From Treponema sp. J25 (lineage in GTDB: Bacteria; Spirochaetota; Spirochaetia; Treponematales; Breznakiellaceae): DNA of 64,000 nucleotides. The translations under genes were made by a program, and so were the position numbers. Below, piece by piece: positions 27,395 to 35,346 of this stretch (position 1 is its first letter; the number at the start of each line of letters is the position of its first letter). Below the pieces are notes generated by a model. It was not told the origin of the DNA, did not search any database, and saw only the letters and a list, made by a program, of their open reading frames with translations. The stretch covers positions 1-64,000 of the forward strand of contig NZ_PTQW01000013.1 in assembly GCF_004343725.1 (NCBI RefSeq), in the 5' to 3' direction.

Positions 27395-28251
27395 AGAAGC
27401 GCTAAGAATTTCTCTGCCCGTTCAATATCTGTACTTTCTTTACTGGCAATTGCGATAATACGTCCCAGTTCCTTCTTAGTTTTCATAGATGAAAAATAAA
27501 AAAAAGGAGTACTTAATAAGGAAAAACATGCTTTTTCTAATTCTTCATAATTCTCAAAAGTTAAAAATCCTTTTTTAGGCGTCCGTTTAAGGAAACTTTT
27601 ACTTTCAGAAGGATACGGATTAAGCGACCAGAATCCTTGAATAACTCCTGATTCCTTTAAAAAATCCACTTTTTCTATATAACTTTCCGTAATAGGGCTA
27701 TTGCCGATCACTAGTAAAGGTATACCAGAGGCTTTATCTCCAGAAACCCGGATATTGATAGCCTTTCCTATAGCTTTAAGCATAGAATCGGATCTTAACA
27801 GAGAAGGATTACCCTGATGTGTAGTATAATCACCATAATAGGAAATAGTCCTAGTTTGCACATCGTATCTATAATTAGACACAATACTCATTTTAATCTC
27901 AAAAATTAACTTTACGTTTTTCGCTTCCTGTTCAGCAACAGGAGTAGTACAAAAGGCTACATCAGCCGGAGATTGCCTTGTAAGAGCTATATCTTCACAT
28001 ATAACTCCTTGAACTGCATGGAGTCCCAATTTATGGGCAATTGGGGCCAAAATTTTCTGGCACCATTTTTCCGTGTAATGACCTATCAATGAGTTTCTGC
28101 TCTGAAGAACCTGTCCCTTTGCAGAAAAACCTTTTGGAATATATGCATAATATGTATCTTCTAGCTTGTAAAAAAGCTGCTCGGGCGAAGCAAAGCTTTT
28201 CAATGTATCCAGAAAAAAATTTTTCTCCCTTTCTCTATCCCAGAGATCCAT
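27385..28251 (-). CDS. Putative Type II restriction endonuclease (PD-(D/E)XK type)
   Basis: A protein of 288 residues. PAD97 followed about 20 residues later by FE118-I-K120 matches the PD...(D/E)xK nuclease core, on a beta-strand-like KLIFEIKMS. Its position 12 bp upstream of a stand-alone SPPY methyltransferase supports the restriction role. I do not recognise the recognition-site family. It is AT-rich like its partner and begins 12 bp after the DUF2721 gene, so the pair appears attached to the end of a host operon. No controller (C) protein gene is visible. Confidence 0.75.
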   Translation of the reverse strand: MDLWDREREKNFFLDTLKSFASPEQLFYKLEDTYYAYIPKGFSAKGQVLQSRNSLIGHYTEKWCQKILAPIAHKLGLHAVQGVICEDIALTRQSPADVAFCTTPVAEQEAKNVKLIFEIKMSIVSNYRYDVQTRTISYYGDYTTHQGNPSLLRSDSMLKAIGKAINIRVSGDKASGIPLLVIGNSPITESYIEKVDFLKESGVIQGFWSLNPYPSESKSFLKRTPKKGFLTFENYEELEKACFSLLSTPFFYFSSMKTKKELGRIIAIASKESTDIERAEKFLALLRE

Positions 28252-28263
28252 ACCTTGCCCATC

Positions 28264-28653
28264 CTATCCCTTTATCCGCTCTATTTCAAGCTTAAGGGCT
28301 CCAATGGATAAAAAGAGTTCCTGCAGAGAAAAAAGGAGAGAGACAAAGAGGCTCACCAGGCTGGCCCCAAAGAACCATTTGGCCAGGGTCTCGTCATGAA
28401 CAAAGATGATAAACATACTGATGACACAAAGAAGGAAACTTAAAACCGCAAAGATCTGGGTATACTTTATTATCTTAAGGCGCCGGTAAAAATTGTGAAT
28501 TTGCGCAAGGGTATTTGGGTCTTTCTTTTCTTCATAGAGGGCCACATGCTGACGAATAAGGGTTGCAAGGCTTAAAAAGCGATTAGTAAAAGCGAGCATA
28601 AAAAGTGAAATCGCCGAAAATAGCAACGCCGGCGTACTCAGATTAAATTCCAT
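28264..28653 (-). CDS. DUF2721 family membrane protein
   Basis: A membrane protein of 129 residues with three hydrophobic helices (about 8-28, 62-85 and 92-112). The TPALLFSAISLFMLAFTNRF opening followed by a conserved arginine-rich amphipathic stretch matches DUF2721. The function is unknown. It lies 3 bp after the response-regulator gene, as part of the 29-30.6 kb minus-strand unit. Confidence 0.7.
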   Translation of the reverse strand: MEFNLSTPALLFSAISLFMLAFTNRFLSLATLIRQHVALYEEKKDPNTLAQIHNFYRRLKIIKYTQIFAVLSFLLCVISMFIIFVHDETLAKWFFGASLVSLFVSLLFSLQELFLSIGALKLEIERIKG

Positions 28654-28656
28654 GGT

Positions 28657-29058
28657 TTAGCTTGCTTTTTGTAGTATATCATCGATGGCTGCAATAAGAT
28701 CCTGACTACGCCAGGGTTTTTTTAGACAGGTCGATATTTTTGCCTGCTGGATAGCCCGCTCAATGGCCCCATCATCGGCCTGACCGGTTACCATGATAAG
28801 ACCAATCTGGGGATATTTGTCGTGCACCCGGATAAGGAATTCGTCTCCCTTCATCCCCGGCATGAGCCAGTCCGAAATAACCACCACCACTTCGATTCCC
28901 TGTCCCACAAGATCATCAATTATTTCCAGAGCTTCCTCCGCATCGAGGGCTGTTTCGTACACAAAACGCCCCCCATAGTGCCGTTTCAGCTCCTGTTTCA
29001 TGGCAAAAACGATAATGGCCTCATCATCCACACATAAAATAGCTTCTTTTGTGGTCAT
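28657..29058 (-). CDS. Single-domain response regulator
   Basis: A stand-alone receiver domain of 133 residues: acidic pair in CVDDE (residues 10-12), phospho-acceptor in ISDWLMPGMKG (about Asp62), conserved Thr in MVTGQ and Lys in CLKKPW. No output domain is present, so it must act by protein contact, as CheY-like proteins do. The start overlaps the end of the long coiled-coil membrane protein gene by 4 bp (ATGA), which suggests that the two proteins work together. A kinase gene is not adjacent. Confidence 0.88.
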   Translation of the reverse strand: MTTKEAILCVDDEAIIVFAMKQELKRHYGGRFVYETALDAEEALEIIDDLVGQGIEVVVVISDWLMPGMKGDEFLIRVHDKYPQIGLIMVTGQADDGAIERAIQQAKISTCLKKPWRSQDLIAAIDDILQKAS

Positions 29059-30581
29059 TTTCCCATTACCTCATCTTTTTGTTCTAAAAATCTCTTGGTA
29101 CTACTTTCAAACTGATTCAACTCTTCATATCCTGCTTTAAGGTCCTGGATATACCGACGAAGTTCCTCCGCCGTATGGTCCACCTGTTCGATAGACCCTT
29201 TCTGGCTGGCCCCAGCAAGACTTATTAAACGAGCCACATCGAGACGCATTTGCTGGAGCGCCGTGAAGGAAGAACGGATCTTTATTTCCATGAGCTCCTT
29301 TTCATCCTGCAATTCCCGCAAGGAACGCTCCTGTTTTTCGATATTCGCAAGGGCCCGTTGGTACTCTTCTCGTAACATGGCCGACGTCTCGGTCGATTCC
29401 AGCTTTTTCTTCAAGAGCACCTTATCCTGCTGTAAAGTTCCAACAGGTATCATCTCTATAATTGTAGCAATTTCTCGCCGTTTATCAACTAATGATGCTA
29501 TTTCTTCCACATATAAATCTAACAAGGGTAAAAATTCTTCGGTCCCGGGAAGAGGCTGGGGAGGGCCTTTCCGAGAATGAGCGGTGCCTTGTATCATTTC
29601 CCGGATTGCGTCCCGTAATGAGCGGGCATCCAGAACTATTTGCTCATAGGGATCAGACACCTTCTCCTCGGAACGACGGACGGGCATATCAACGCCTCTC
29701 CTCGAGGTCATCCCGCCCTTTTGGAGAGCATTCTTCAAGGTCCGTTCAAGCTCCGTAATCTCCCCCCTTTTTGAGAAGAAACCAGTGAGCCCTCCTATAA
29801 CCATGCCCCCAATAGGGATAAGGCTCCACATGAAACCAGGGGTGGTTATCATGTTGATCATGTACAGGAAAAGACTTGTAGGAACAAGAGCGGCCACCTC
29901 TTCGGAGTGTTCATCCTTTTTTTTCTGAAGCTTTTTAAACAATTCAAGAGCTTCTTCTCTCAGGGGCGGCAATTTTTCCAGCTCCTTTAGCTTCTCCTTT
30001 TTTCTAAAAGCTTTTACAAGGTCCGTTAAAAGCCCGATCCCCCAGCCTCCAAAGGGGAAGAGGGCCCAGGGGAAACCGGGAGTAACGAGCATATTAAGGG
30101 CCATTAGCCCCGCATTAACCACCACAAAAGAAACCAAATGTCCCCAGAATTCCCCCGGAGAACGATGGGCTTCTCGCTGGATTTTCTCGTAATAGAGAGA
30201 GTAGGCTTCGAAAGATTCCGACTCATCCAGCGGAGAATATGAAGGTTCGCTATTTTCTGCTTCATCCTCGATCTGATGTCGTACCCGTTGTCTCACCTTT
30301 TTTTTAAGAATCTTTTCTACCTTCCGAGCATCCTTTAACTCCATTCCATTGCCATTCGATTTTCTATATTCCTCTTTTACTATTACCAGCGCTTCCGTAA
30401 AGGCATCCTTCACTTCCCGGATAGCCTCGCCTACTTCTCTGGCCGCCATGGTAAATTCCTCCGAGAATTGGCTCCGCCGGGGCACACGGTTCTTTTCTCT
30501 TTCCTGGTGAAGGGGATTTTCTTTCCTTTCTTCTTTTTCGTTATCCTTTTCCATAGTATTCTGGTGGTTTCTCCATCCCAT
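29055..30581 (-). CDS. Coiled-coil protein with two tandem 2TM membrane segments
   Basis: A protein of 508 residues without a recognised enzymatic domain. A charged N-terminus (1-140) precedes two similar membrane units near 155-195 and 240-275. Both contain the pattern NM-x2-TPGF-x-W-x-L-x-P-x-GG-x2-IG-x-LT, as in 2TM domains, so an internal duplication is clear. The C-terminal 200 residues form predicted coiled coils. Co-translation with a receiver-only response regulator suggests a membrane signalling or positioning complex; this is inferred. The start is uncertain: an ATG at 30554 is the alternative. Confidence 0.65.
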   Translation of the reverse strand: MGWRNHQNTMEKDNEKEERKENPLHQEREKNRVPRRSQFSEEFTMAAREVGEAIREVKDAFTEALVIVKEEYRKSNGNGMELKDARKVEKILKKKVRQRVRHQIEDEAENSEPSYSPLDESESFEAYSLYYEKIQREAHRSPGEFWGHLVSFVVVNAGLMALNMLVTPGFPWALFPFGGWGIGLLTDLVKAFRKKEKLKELEKLPPLREEALELFKKLQKKKDEHSEEVAALVPTSLFLYMINMITTPGFMWSLIPIGGMVIGGLTGFFSKRGEITELERTLKNALQKGGMTSRRGVDMPVRRSEEKVSDPYEQIVLDARSLRDAIREMIQGTAHSRKGPPQPLPGTEEFLPLLDLYVEEIASLVDKRREIATIIEMIPVGTLQQDKVLLKKKLESTETSAMLREEYQRALANIEKQERSLRELQDEKELMEIKIRSSFTALQQMRLDVARLISLAGASQKGSIEQVDHTAEELRRYIQDLKAGYEELNQFESSTKRFLEQKDEVMGK

Positions 30582-30623
30582 TCTCTTAAAATATAACGGC
30601 GGGTAAATTCTGTTTAAAGCTTA

Positions 30624-30647
30624 AAGAAGCTTGCTTCTAAGCTTCTT
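30624..30647. repeat. Inverted repeat in the radA upstream region
   Basis: AAGAAGCTT (30624-30632) and AAGCTTCTT (30639-30647) form a perfect 9-bp inverted repeat around six bases, 20 bp upstream of the radA -35 element, between divergent genes. It may be an operator. A further AAGCTT lies just upstream. Confidence 0.55.
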
Positions 30648-30666
30648 CCAGGACTTTTCAATCAAC

Positions 30667-30695
30667 TTACATAAACCGCTTCTATACGGTATTAT
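30667..30695 (+). promoter_or_regulatory. radA promoter
   Basis: -35 TTACAT (30667-30672), 17-bp spacer, -10 TATTAT (30690-30695). Transcription would start near 30702, which rules out the in-frame ATG at 30699 as the start codon and leaves a leader of about 120 bases before the ATG at 30822. Confidence 0.6.
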
Positions 30696-30821
30696 ACCAT
30701 GAAAGGGATTGCTCATCCTATTCCTTACTTAAGAGCATATAGCAATCCCACTAAAAGCACAACCATAAGAAGAGGGAAAATCCGTTTTGTATCTGTCATT
30801 ACCATGGAAAGGACCGGTCCT

Positions 30822-32213
30822 ATGAAAGCAAAGAAATCCCGGACAGTTATCTTTCGTTGCAGCGTTTGTGGACACGAAGAGCCGAAATGGCTTGGGCGCT
30901 GCCCCGAATGCGGCGCCTGGAACACCCTCGAAGAAAGAATGGTCCATGATACGAGAGAACCGCTTGCATCCCATGCTTCCCATCCACCGCTCTCTTCTCT
31001 TCCCCTTTCGGTAATAGACCCCCATGAGGGAAATCGAATTTCCACAGGAATTGCAGAACTTGACCGTGTCCTCGGTGGGGGTATGATGAAACGTTCCACC
31101 ATCCTGGTAGGAGGAGAACCGGGCATCGGGAAATCCACCCTGCTACTCCAGGCGGCAGCCACCAGCCAATGCACTGGTCGGGTTCTCTATATTTCAGGAG
31201 AAGAATCGGCGGGCCAAATTCGGATGCGGGCCGACCGATTAGGAGTTACCAGCGATAAGATTGAGCTATTATGCACCGGTCACATGGAAGAGATTTTCCC
31301 TGTTCTGGATGCGGTAAAACCCATCTTGATTATCATCGATTCCATTCAGACCCTGTATACCACCGAACTCGGCCAGGTACCAGGCACCATCAACCAGATA
31401 AAATATTGTACCTATGAACTTATCGATTGGGTAAAGAATCATGATGCGATTCTGTTTTTGGTGGCCCACGTAACCAAAGATGGCCTTATCTCTGGACCCA
31501 AAAGTATAGAGCACATGGTAGACACGGTTTTATATTTTGAACAAAACGATACGGAATATCGCTTTGTGCGGGCCGCCAAAAATCGGTTCGGGTCTATCGA
31601 CGAAATTGGAATTTTTTCCATGACCGAAGGGGGTATGCTGGCAGTGGAAGATCCTTCCCGGCTTTTTCTTGTCCCCCGAGATGGGCCCCTCCCCGCGGGG
31701 GTTGCAAAGGCGGCCGTAGTAGAAGGCAGCCGGGTGCTCCTCGTAGAGATTCAAGCCCTCATGGTAGAATCTAAGGGGGCCATAAGTCGCGTCTTCTCTG
31801 ACCGAATCGATACTAATCGGGTTTCCCGATTGGCCGCCACCATCGAAAAACATCTTAATCTCCGACTCTCCGACCAGGATATATACATAAATGTGGCCGG
31901 AGGCATACGGCTCACCGATGTGGGAGCCGATCTCCCGATCGCTGCGGCCCTTTACTCTGCCAGGACAGGGATTCCTATTCCTGATTCCAGCATTATGGCA
32001 GGAGAACTGACGCTGGCCGGGGAAATACGGCCAGTTCGCCGAGCCCTGGTACGATACAAAACGGCAACCAGTCTGGGATTCCAGTCGTATTTTGGTCCCA
32101 AAATCGAGGGGAAAGAGACCTCCCCAGAGGTTTTTACTTCAGAAATGGGGGCGTACCATACCATACAGGATCTAAAATCCCTGATCCCTGAACTTTTTGC
32201 GCAAATAAAATAA
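30822..32213 (+). CDS. radA: DNA repair protein RadA (Sms)
   Basis: A RadA of 463 residues, the usual length. It has a four-cysteine zinc finger (CSVCG...CPECGAW, residues 11-29), a RecA-like ATPase with Walker A GEPGIGKST, the RadA-specific KNRFGS motif and a C-terminal Lon-like domain. It is a branch-migration helicase in recombinational repair. I chose the ATG at 30822 because GGAAAGGA sits 8 bases upstream, the zinc finger follows at once, and the promoter lies at 30667-30695. Confidence 0.95.
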   Translation: MKAKKSRTVIFRCSVCGHEEPKWLGRCPECGAWNTLEERMVHDTREPLASHASHPPLSSLPLSVIDPHEGNRISTGIAELDRVLGGGMMKRSTILVGGEPGIGKSTLLLQAAATSQCTGRVLYISGEESAGQIRMRADRLGVTSDKIELLCTGHMEEIFPVLDAVKPILIIIDSIQTLYTTELGQVPGTINQIKYCTYELIDWVKNHDAILFLVAHVTKDGLISGPKSIEHMVDTVLYFEQNDTEYRFVRAAKNRFGSIDEIGIFSMTEGGMLAVEDPSRLFLVPRDGPLPAGVAKAAVVEGSRVLLVEIQALMVESKGAISRVFSDRIDTNRVSRLAATIEKHLNLRLSDQDIYINVAGGIRLTDVGADLPIAAALYSARTGIPIPDSSIMAGELTLAGEIRPVRRALVRYKTATSLGFQSYFGPKIEGKETSPEVFTSEMGAYHTIQDLKSLIPELFAQIK

Positions 32214-32252
32214 AAAAAAGAATTAAAAATTCATTATTTTGAATTTTCAGGC

Positions 32253-32505
32253 TTGACGTCTCCTCAAAGATAGGATACGCTTTGAATTGATAAGTGGGAA
32301 TTAGTTGTATAGTAGACGGTTATTTAGAAGATTGTGTGATTCCGCATTTCTGGCTCATCGATCCTTGCTTCCGGTTCTATCAATTCCCTCTCATGTAATT
32401 GTATCCAGGACCCTTTCGTAGAGAGGGCATGGAAACGCGAAGGTTTGTATCTTCGCGGAGTATATAGCGCACCCAGGCGCTTATCTGGGAGAAGGAATTT
32501 TCTCG
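32253..32505 (+). promoter_or_regulatory. Long structured leader upstream of the RRM gene
   Basis: About 290 bp separate radA from the RRM gene. Promoter elements are weak: TTGACG (32253-32258) with TACGCT 17 bp on, or a TATAGT at 32308-32313. The leader holds a perfect hairpin, CGCGAAG (32436-32442) with CTTCGCG (32451-32457), and a smaller GCGC/GCGC stem at 32467-32480, close to the GGAGAAGGA ribosome binding site. Long leaders with such stems are common for cold- or autoregulated RNA-binding proteins. This part is inferred. Confidence 0.5.
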
Positions 32506-32793
32506 ATGGCCAAGAAACTGTATGTGGGTAACTTATCCTACAACACGTCGGAAGAAAGTCTGCGGACCTTGTTCTCTAATTTCGGTAATGTGGCATCCGC
32601 CAAGATTGTGTTTGACCGTGAAACCGGCAATTCTAAAGGTTTTGGTTTTGTAGAAATGAGCAGCGACGAAGAGGCGAGCGCTGCTATTGCAGGAATCAAT
32701 GGGCGAGAGTTCGAAGGACGACAATTGCGGGTAAATGAAGCCATGGACAAACCCCGCCGGGACCGAGACGATCGGGGCTACGGTCGCTGGTAA
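32506..32793 (+). CDS. RNA-binding protein with one RRM domain
   Basis: A protein of 95 residues made of a single RRM (about 3-80), with RNP2 KLYVGNLSY and RNP1 KGFGFVEM intact, and a short Arg/Asp-rich tail ending in YGRW. Small glycine/arginine-tailed RRM proteins occur in cyanobacteria, spirochaetes and other bacteria, often as cold-shock or RNA-stability factors. The gene is monocistronic with a long leader. The RNA target is unknown. Confidence 0.93.
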   Translation: MAKKLYVGNLSYNTSEESLRTLFSNFGNVASAKIVFDRETGNSKGFGFVEMSSDEEASAAIAGINGREFEGRQLRVNEAMDKPRRDRDDRGYGRW

Positions 32794-32803
32794 ACCATAA
32801 AAA

Positions 32804-32824
32804 AAGCCGGCCTCGTGCCGGCTT
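32804..32824 (-). terminator. Terminator hairpin shared by convergent genes
   Basis: AAGCCGGC (32804-32811) and GCCGGCTT (32817-32824) form a perfect 8-bp stem with a CTCGT loop. On the minus strand it is followed by a run of seven T, a classic terminator for the gene at 32966-33376. On the plus strand it follows the RRM gene by 11 bp but lacks a T-run. Confidence 0.8.
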
Positions 32825-32889
32825 GTCCGTGTTCTCACCCGGCGCCCCGACCATTAGCTCGGGGAACAGGGATGAACAACCGTTCATTC

Positions 32890-32906
32890 GGGCTTTTTAA
32901 AAGCCC
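32890..32906. repeat. Palindrome GGGCTTTT-T-AAAAGCCC
   Basis: A perfect 8-bp inverted repeat around one base, between the shared terminator and the 3' end of the gene at 32966. It probably adds to termination of the minus-strand gene. Confidence 0.4.
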
Positions 32907-32965
32907 TATCCATTCTTCAATATAAAATTTATCCTTACCTTTGCTAAAAATCAAGAAGAAAAAAG

Positions 32966-33376
32966 TTAAAAATATCCTTTTTCAACAAAGAAGTTATATA
33001 ATTCGGTAAGGACCCCTATATCTATTTCATCGGCGGCACTATCAAGGGTAAGTCGTATCTCTTCAAAATCTTGAACCGAAAGGGGCATGGTGCTTTCTTC
33101 ATATTCTCTGCAAAGGAAAGCCGTCAGATAGCCCAACATCAGCCACTGAGGGGGCTCCCGTACACCATAGGTATCTTTCCAATATGAAAACAATTCATCC
33201 ACCACAACAGATCCGAACGTACTCTTTAAAAGGGCCGCACATTGTTCATACACCCACCGCAGGTTCTTTTCGGTGAAGGACCCTTTCTGCTGTTCCAGAC
33301 GATGCAATTCGGATAAAAAATGTTCCACCCCTGTCATAGTATCATCATACTGCATTGCTATTTTATGTACAACCAT
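32966..33376 (-). CDS. Hypothetical protein, unrecognised
   Basis: A protein of up to 136 residues with no family I recognise. It is acidic and mainly helical by inspection, with aromatic-rich stretches (ELFSYWKDTYGV, PPQWLMLGYLTAFL) and no signal peptide or membrane helix. The start is uncertain because neither the ATG at 33376 nor internal ATGs at about 33355 and 33337 have a ribosome binding site. The gene is divergent from ptsN with only 54 bp between, and a perfect terminator follows it, which supports a real transcript. Confidence 0.55.
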   Translation of the reverse strand: MVVHKIAMQYDDTMTGVEHFLSELHRLEQQKGSFTEKNLRWVYEQCAALLKSTFGSVVVDELFSYWKDTYGVREPPQWLMLGYLTAFLCREYEESTMPLSVQDFEEIRLTLDSAADEIDIGVLTELYNFFVEKGYF

Positions 33377-33395
33377 TGCAAAATTACGAAAAACC

Positions 33396-33424
33396 TTGAC
33401 TTTTCCGCCAAGGGATTCTAAACT
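33396..33424 (+). promoter_or_regulatory. ptsN promoter giving a leaderless mRNA
   Basis: -35 TTGACT (33396-33401), 17-bp spacer, -10 TAAACT (33419-33424). Six bases separate the -10 from the ATG at 33431, which puts the expected start of transcription on the A of the start codon. No Shine-Dalgarno site is present. Confidence 0.65.
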
Positions 33425-33430
33425 ATTACT

Positions 33431-33877
33431 ATGAACCTCAAGACAGTGCTTAACAAGGATCTCATCCGTCTCAACCTCAAAGGAACCACAAAGGAAGAGA
33501 TAATCAACGAGCTCTTAGACATCCTCGTACAAAATGGGAAAATAAAGGACCGGGAAGCTGCATACACCGCCATCATGGAGCGGGAACAGAAAATGTCCAC
33601 CGGCATGAAGCACGGCATTGCGATTCCCCATGGGAAGTCACCGACTATTCAGGAATTGGTTGCCTGCATTGGAATTTCAGAAAAGCCCGTTGATTTTGAT
33701 GCCCTTGACCACGAACCCTGCAGAATTTTTATCATGACCCTTTCTCCGATAGACAAAACGGGGCCCCATCTTCAGTTTCTAGCTGAAATAAGCCTACTTT
33801 TTAAGAGTTCAGAAAAACGAGCCCAAATCCTGGCAGCCAAGACTCCGGAAGAAGTAGTCCGTATCTTAACAGAATAA
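33431..33877 (+). CDS. ptsN: PTS EIIA-Ntr-type regulatory protein
   Basis: An EIIA of the fructose/nitrogen class, 148 residues. The phosphorylated histidine is His67 in AIPHGKS, and the N-terminal TTKEEIINELLDIL helix is typical. It receives phosphate from HPr; with ptsI, ptsH and hprK elsewhere in the window and no EIIB/EIIC, a regulatory role is likely. It has its own promoter that ends six bases before the start codon. It could also serve a fructose-type permease encoded elsewhere. Confidence 0.88.
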   Translation: MNLKTVLNKDLIRLNLKGTTKEEIINELLDILVQNGKIKDREAAYTAIMEREQKMSTGMKHGIAIPHGKSPTIQELVACIGISEKPVDFDALDHEPCRIFIMTLSPIDKTGPHLQFLAEISLLFKSSEKRAQILAAKTPEEVVRILTE

Positions 33878-33916
33878 AAACGGTTTCCTCTGACAGCTTC
33901 TTGAATGCACCTGAGG

Positions 33917-33943
33917 GCACCTCTTCATAAAATGAGGAGGTGC
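33917..33943 (+). terminator. Terminator after ptsN
   Basis: GCACCTCTTCAT (33917-33928) pairs with ATGAGGAGGTGC (33932-33943) over 12 bp with one wobble, around AAA. The T-run after it is weak. The rest of the 250-bp gap up to 34131 shows no other clear signal. Confidence 0.6.
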
Positions 33944-34131
33944 ATCCTCTATCATTTCCCAGATTCGGGGCGCCTAAAAATTTTCTCCCTTTTTTGAAGG
34001 GGAAAAAGATCTCCCCGAGGGAAATCCTACCAGCGGCGGGAGCTTTTATCCCCCGCCATTTCCTTCATTAATCTTTCCACTTTTTTATTACTATTCGATT
34101 CAAAAGAGAAATCACCCTTTTTAAAAATGCA

Positions 34132-35307
34132 CTACTTTATATTCCCTAGGGCTTCCTTTGCCAGGTTCTTAACCGCATCTGTCCAATCCACAAACTCCAC
34201 CTGTTGCAATGCGGGGCGCACAATGGATTTTCCTGTCTTTCCTAAGGCGGGAATCAAGGCCCGAACCATCCGTTCGTCCTCAGCGGTTATCAGGTTACTC
34301 CGACGCTTGGTATTCATCTCCATTAAGAAAGCGGCCAAGAGACGAGCCGCATCATCGCTTCCCATACCCGCCAAAACTTCCACAGCCCCTACCCGTTCTT
34401 CAAAATCTATACCCTCTTTGTAAGAACGTTCAAGGGAAGCTAATAAAGCGGTATCGCTGGTACCATAGCGCCGCAGCATCGTCAGGGCCATTTTTCGCAT
34501 ATTACCAAGCTGAACCCGCTGTTTTACATCCTGGGTTACGGCCTTCCAGGCTTGCTGCAGAGCAAGGGCTGCGACCCGGGATTTAGAAGCCCCTGGGGCC
34601 GCCGATTCGTCCATTTTCTTAAGCGCCAGAGACTGAACTTCATACGAATAGCCCGGGGACTGAATCACCGAAGAGAGGGGCGCCTCGGGATTTTCGGCAA
34701 TCAGCGGCAAAGAACGTTCTGCCTGGTTACGAACCCGCTGGGTATACCAACCAATAGAAGCAAAGAATACGGGCAAATACCCTTCTAGGCGCTGATATTT
34801 TTCCAGAGCTAAAATAGCCCCATAGGCAATCTTCTCCCCTGCCTCAGGGTCTGGCGGGACCTGGGTATTCAGGTCCTGTAAGGTTCGAACAACCTGTTCA
34901 AAGTATTCATTTGCCCGGATGCGTCCCAGGGCGATCAAAGCGTCCGCCTTTACCAGGGGATTTGAAAAAGATTGTACCGTTTTCCAGAGATCCGCCGCAG
35001 CTCCTCCATACTTGGCATCTCCCAACATCTGAACAATAAGCCGGACAGATTCCTCCGTAGCCTGTCGTTCCGCGGCGGTCCTCAGGTTTGGCACATCAAG
35101 AAGAATTCTAGAAAGGGCTGTGGCATAAAGTTGTCCTGCCCCTTGAATCCTCGCTTCGGCCACATTCTTCAGTATTCCGAGCCGTTCCTGAGGTGAGGTC
35201 GCCTGTTCGTACATATAGGTGTACACATCCAATTCTTCGGCCGCAAACAAAACTCCCCCCACCAGCATAGCCATGACAAGAGGAATCCAACCTTGGCGTT
35301 TCATCAT
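34132..35307 (-). CDS. Exported HEAT-repeat protein
   Basis: A protein of 391 residues with a signal peptide (hydrophobic core about 8-22, ending LFAAEE). The mature part is a series of helical pairs of the HEAT/armadillo kind, including units such as SFSNPLVKADALIALGRIRANE and FEERVGAVEVLAGMGSDDAARLL. HEAT repeats are protein-binding scaffolds. It is the second gene of a two-gene unit with the lipoprotein at 35347-36234, 39 bp apart. A periplasmic adaptor role is plausible; no partner is known. Confidence 0.7.
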   Translation of the reverse strand: MMKRQGWIPLVMAMLVGGVLFAAEELDVYTYMYEQATSPQERLGILKNVAEARIQGAGQLYATALSRILLDVPNLRTAAERQATEESVRLIVQMLGDAKYGGAAADLWKTVQSFSNPLVKADALIALGRIRANEYFEQVVRTLQDLNTQVPPDPEAGEKIAYGAILALEKYQRLEGYLPVFFASIGWYTQRVRNQAERSLPLIAENPEAPLSSVIQSPGYSYEVQSLALKKMDESAAPGASKSRVAALALQQAWKAVTQDVKQRVQLGNMRKMALTMLRRYGTSDTALLASLERSYKEGIDFEERVGAVEVLAGMGSDDAARLLAAFLMEMNTKRRSNLITAEDERMVRALIPALGKTGKSIVRPALQQVEFVDWTDAVKNLAKEALGNIK

Positions 35308-35346
35308 AAATTACCTATCTCCTTACTCCACAGAATCAATACCAAC

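Noticed and set aside
30699-30821. Longer radA start at 30699
   Set aside because: The predicted transcription start lies after that ATG, and the extra 41 residues do not resemble RadA.
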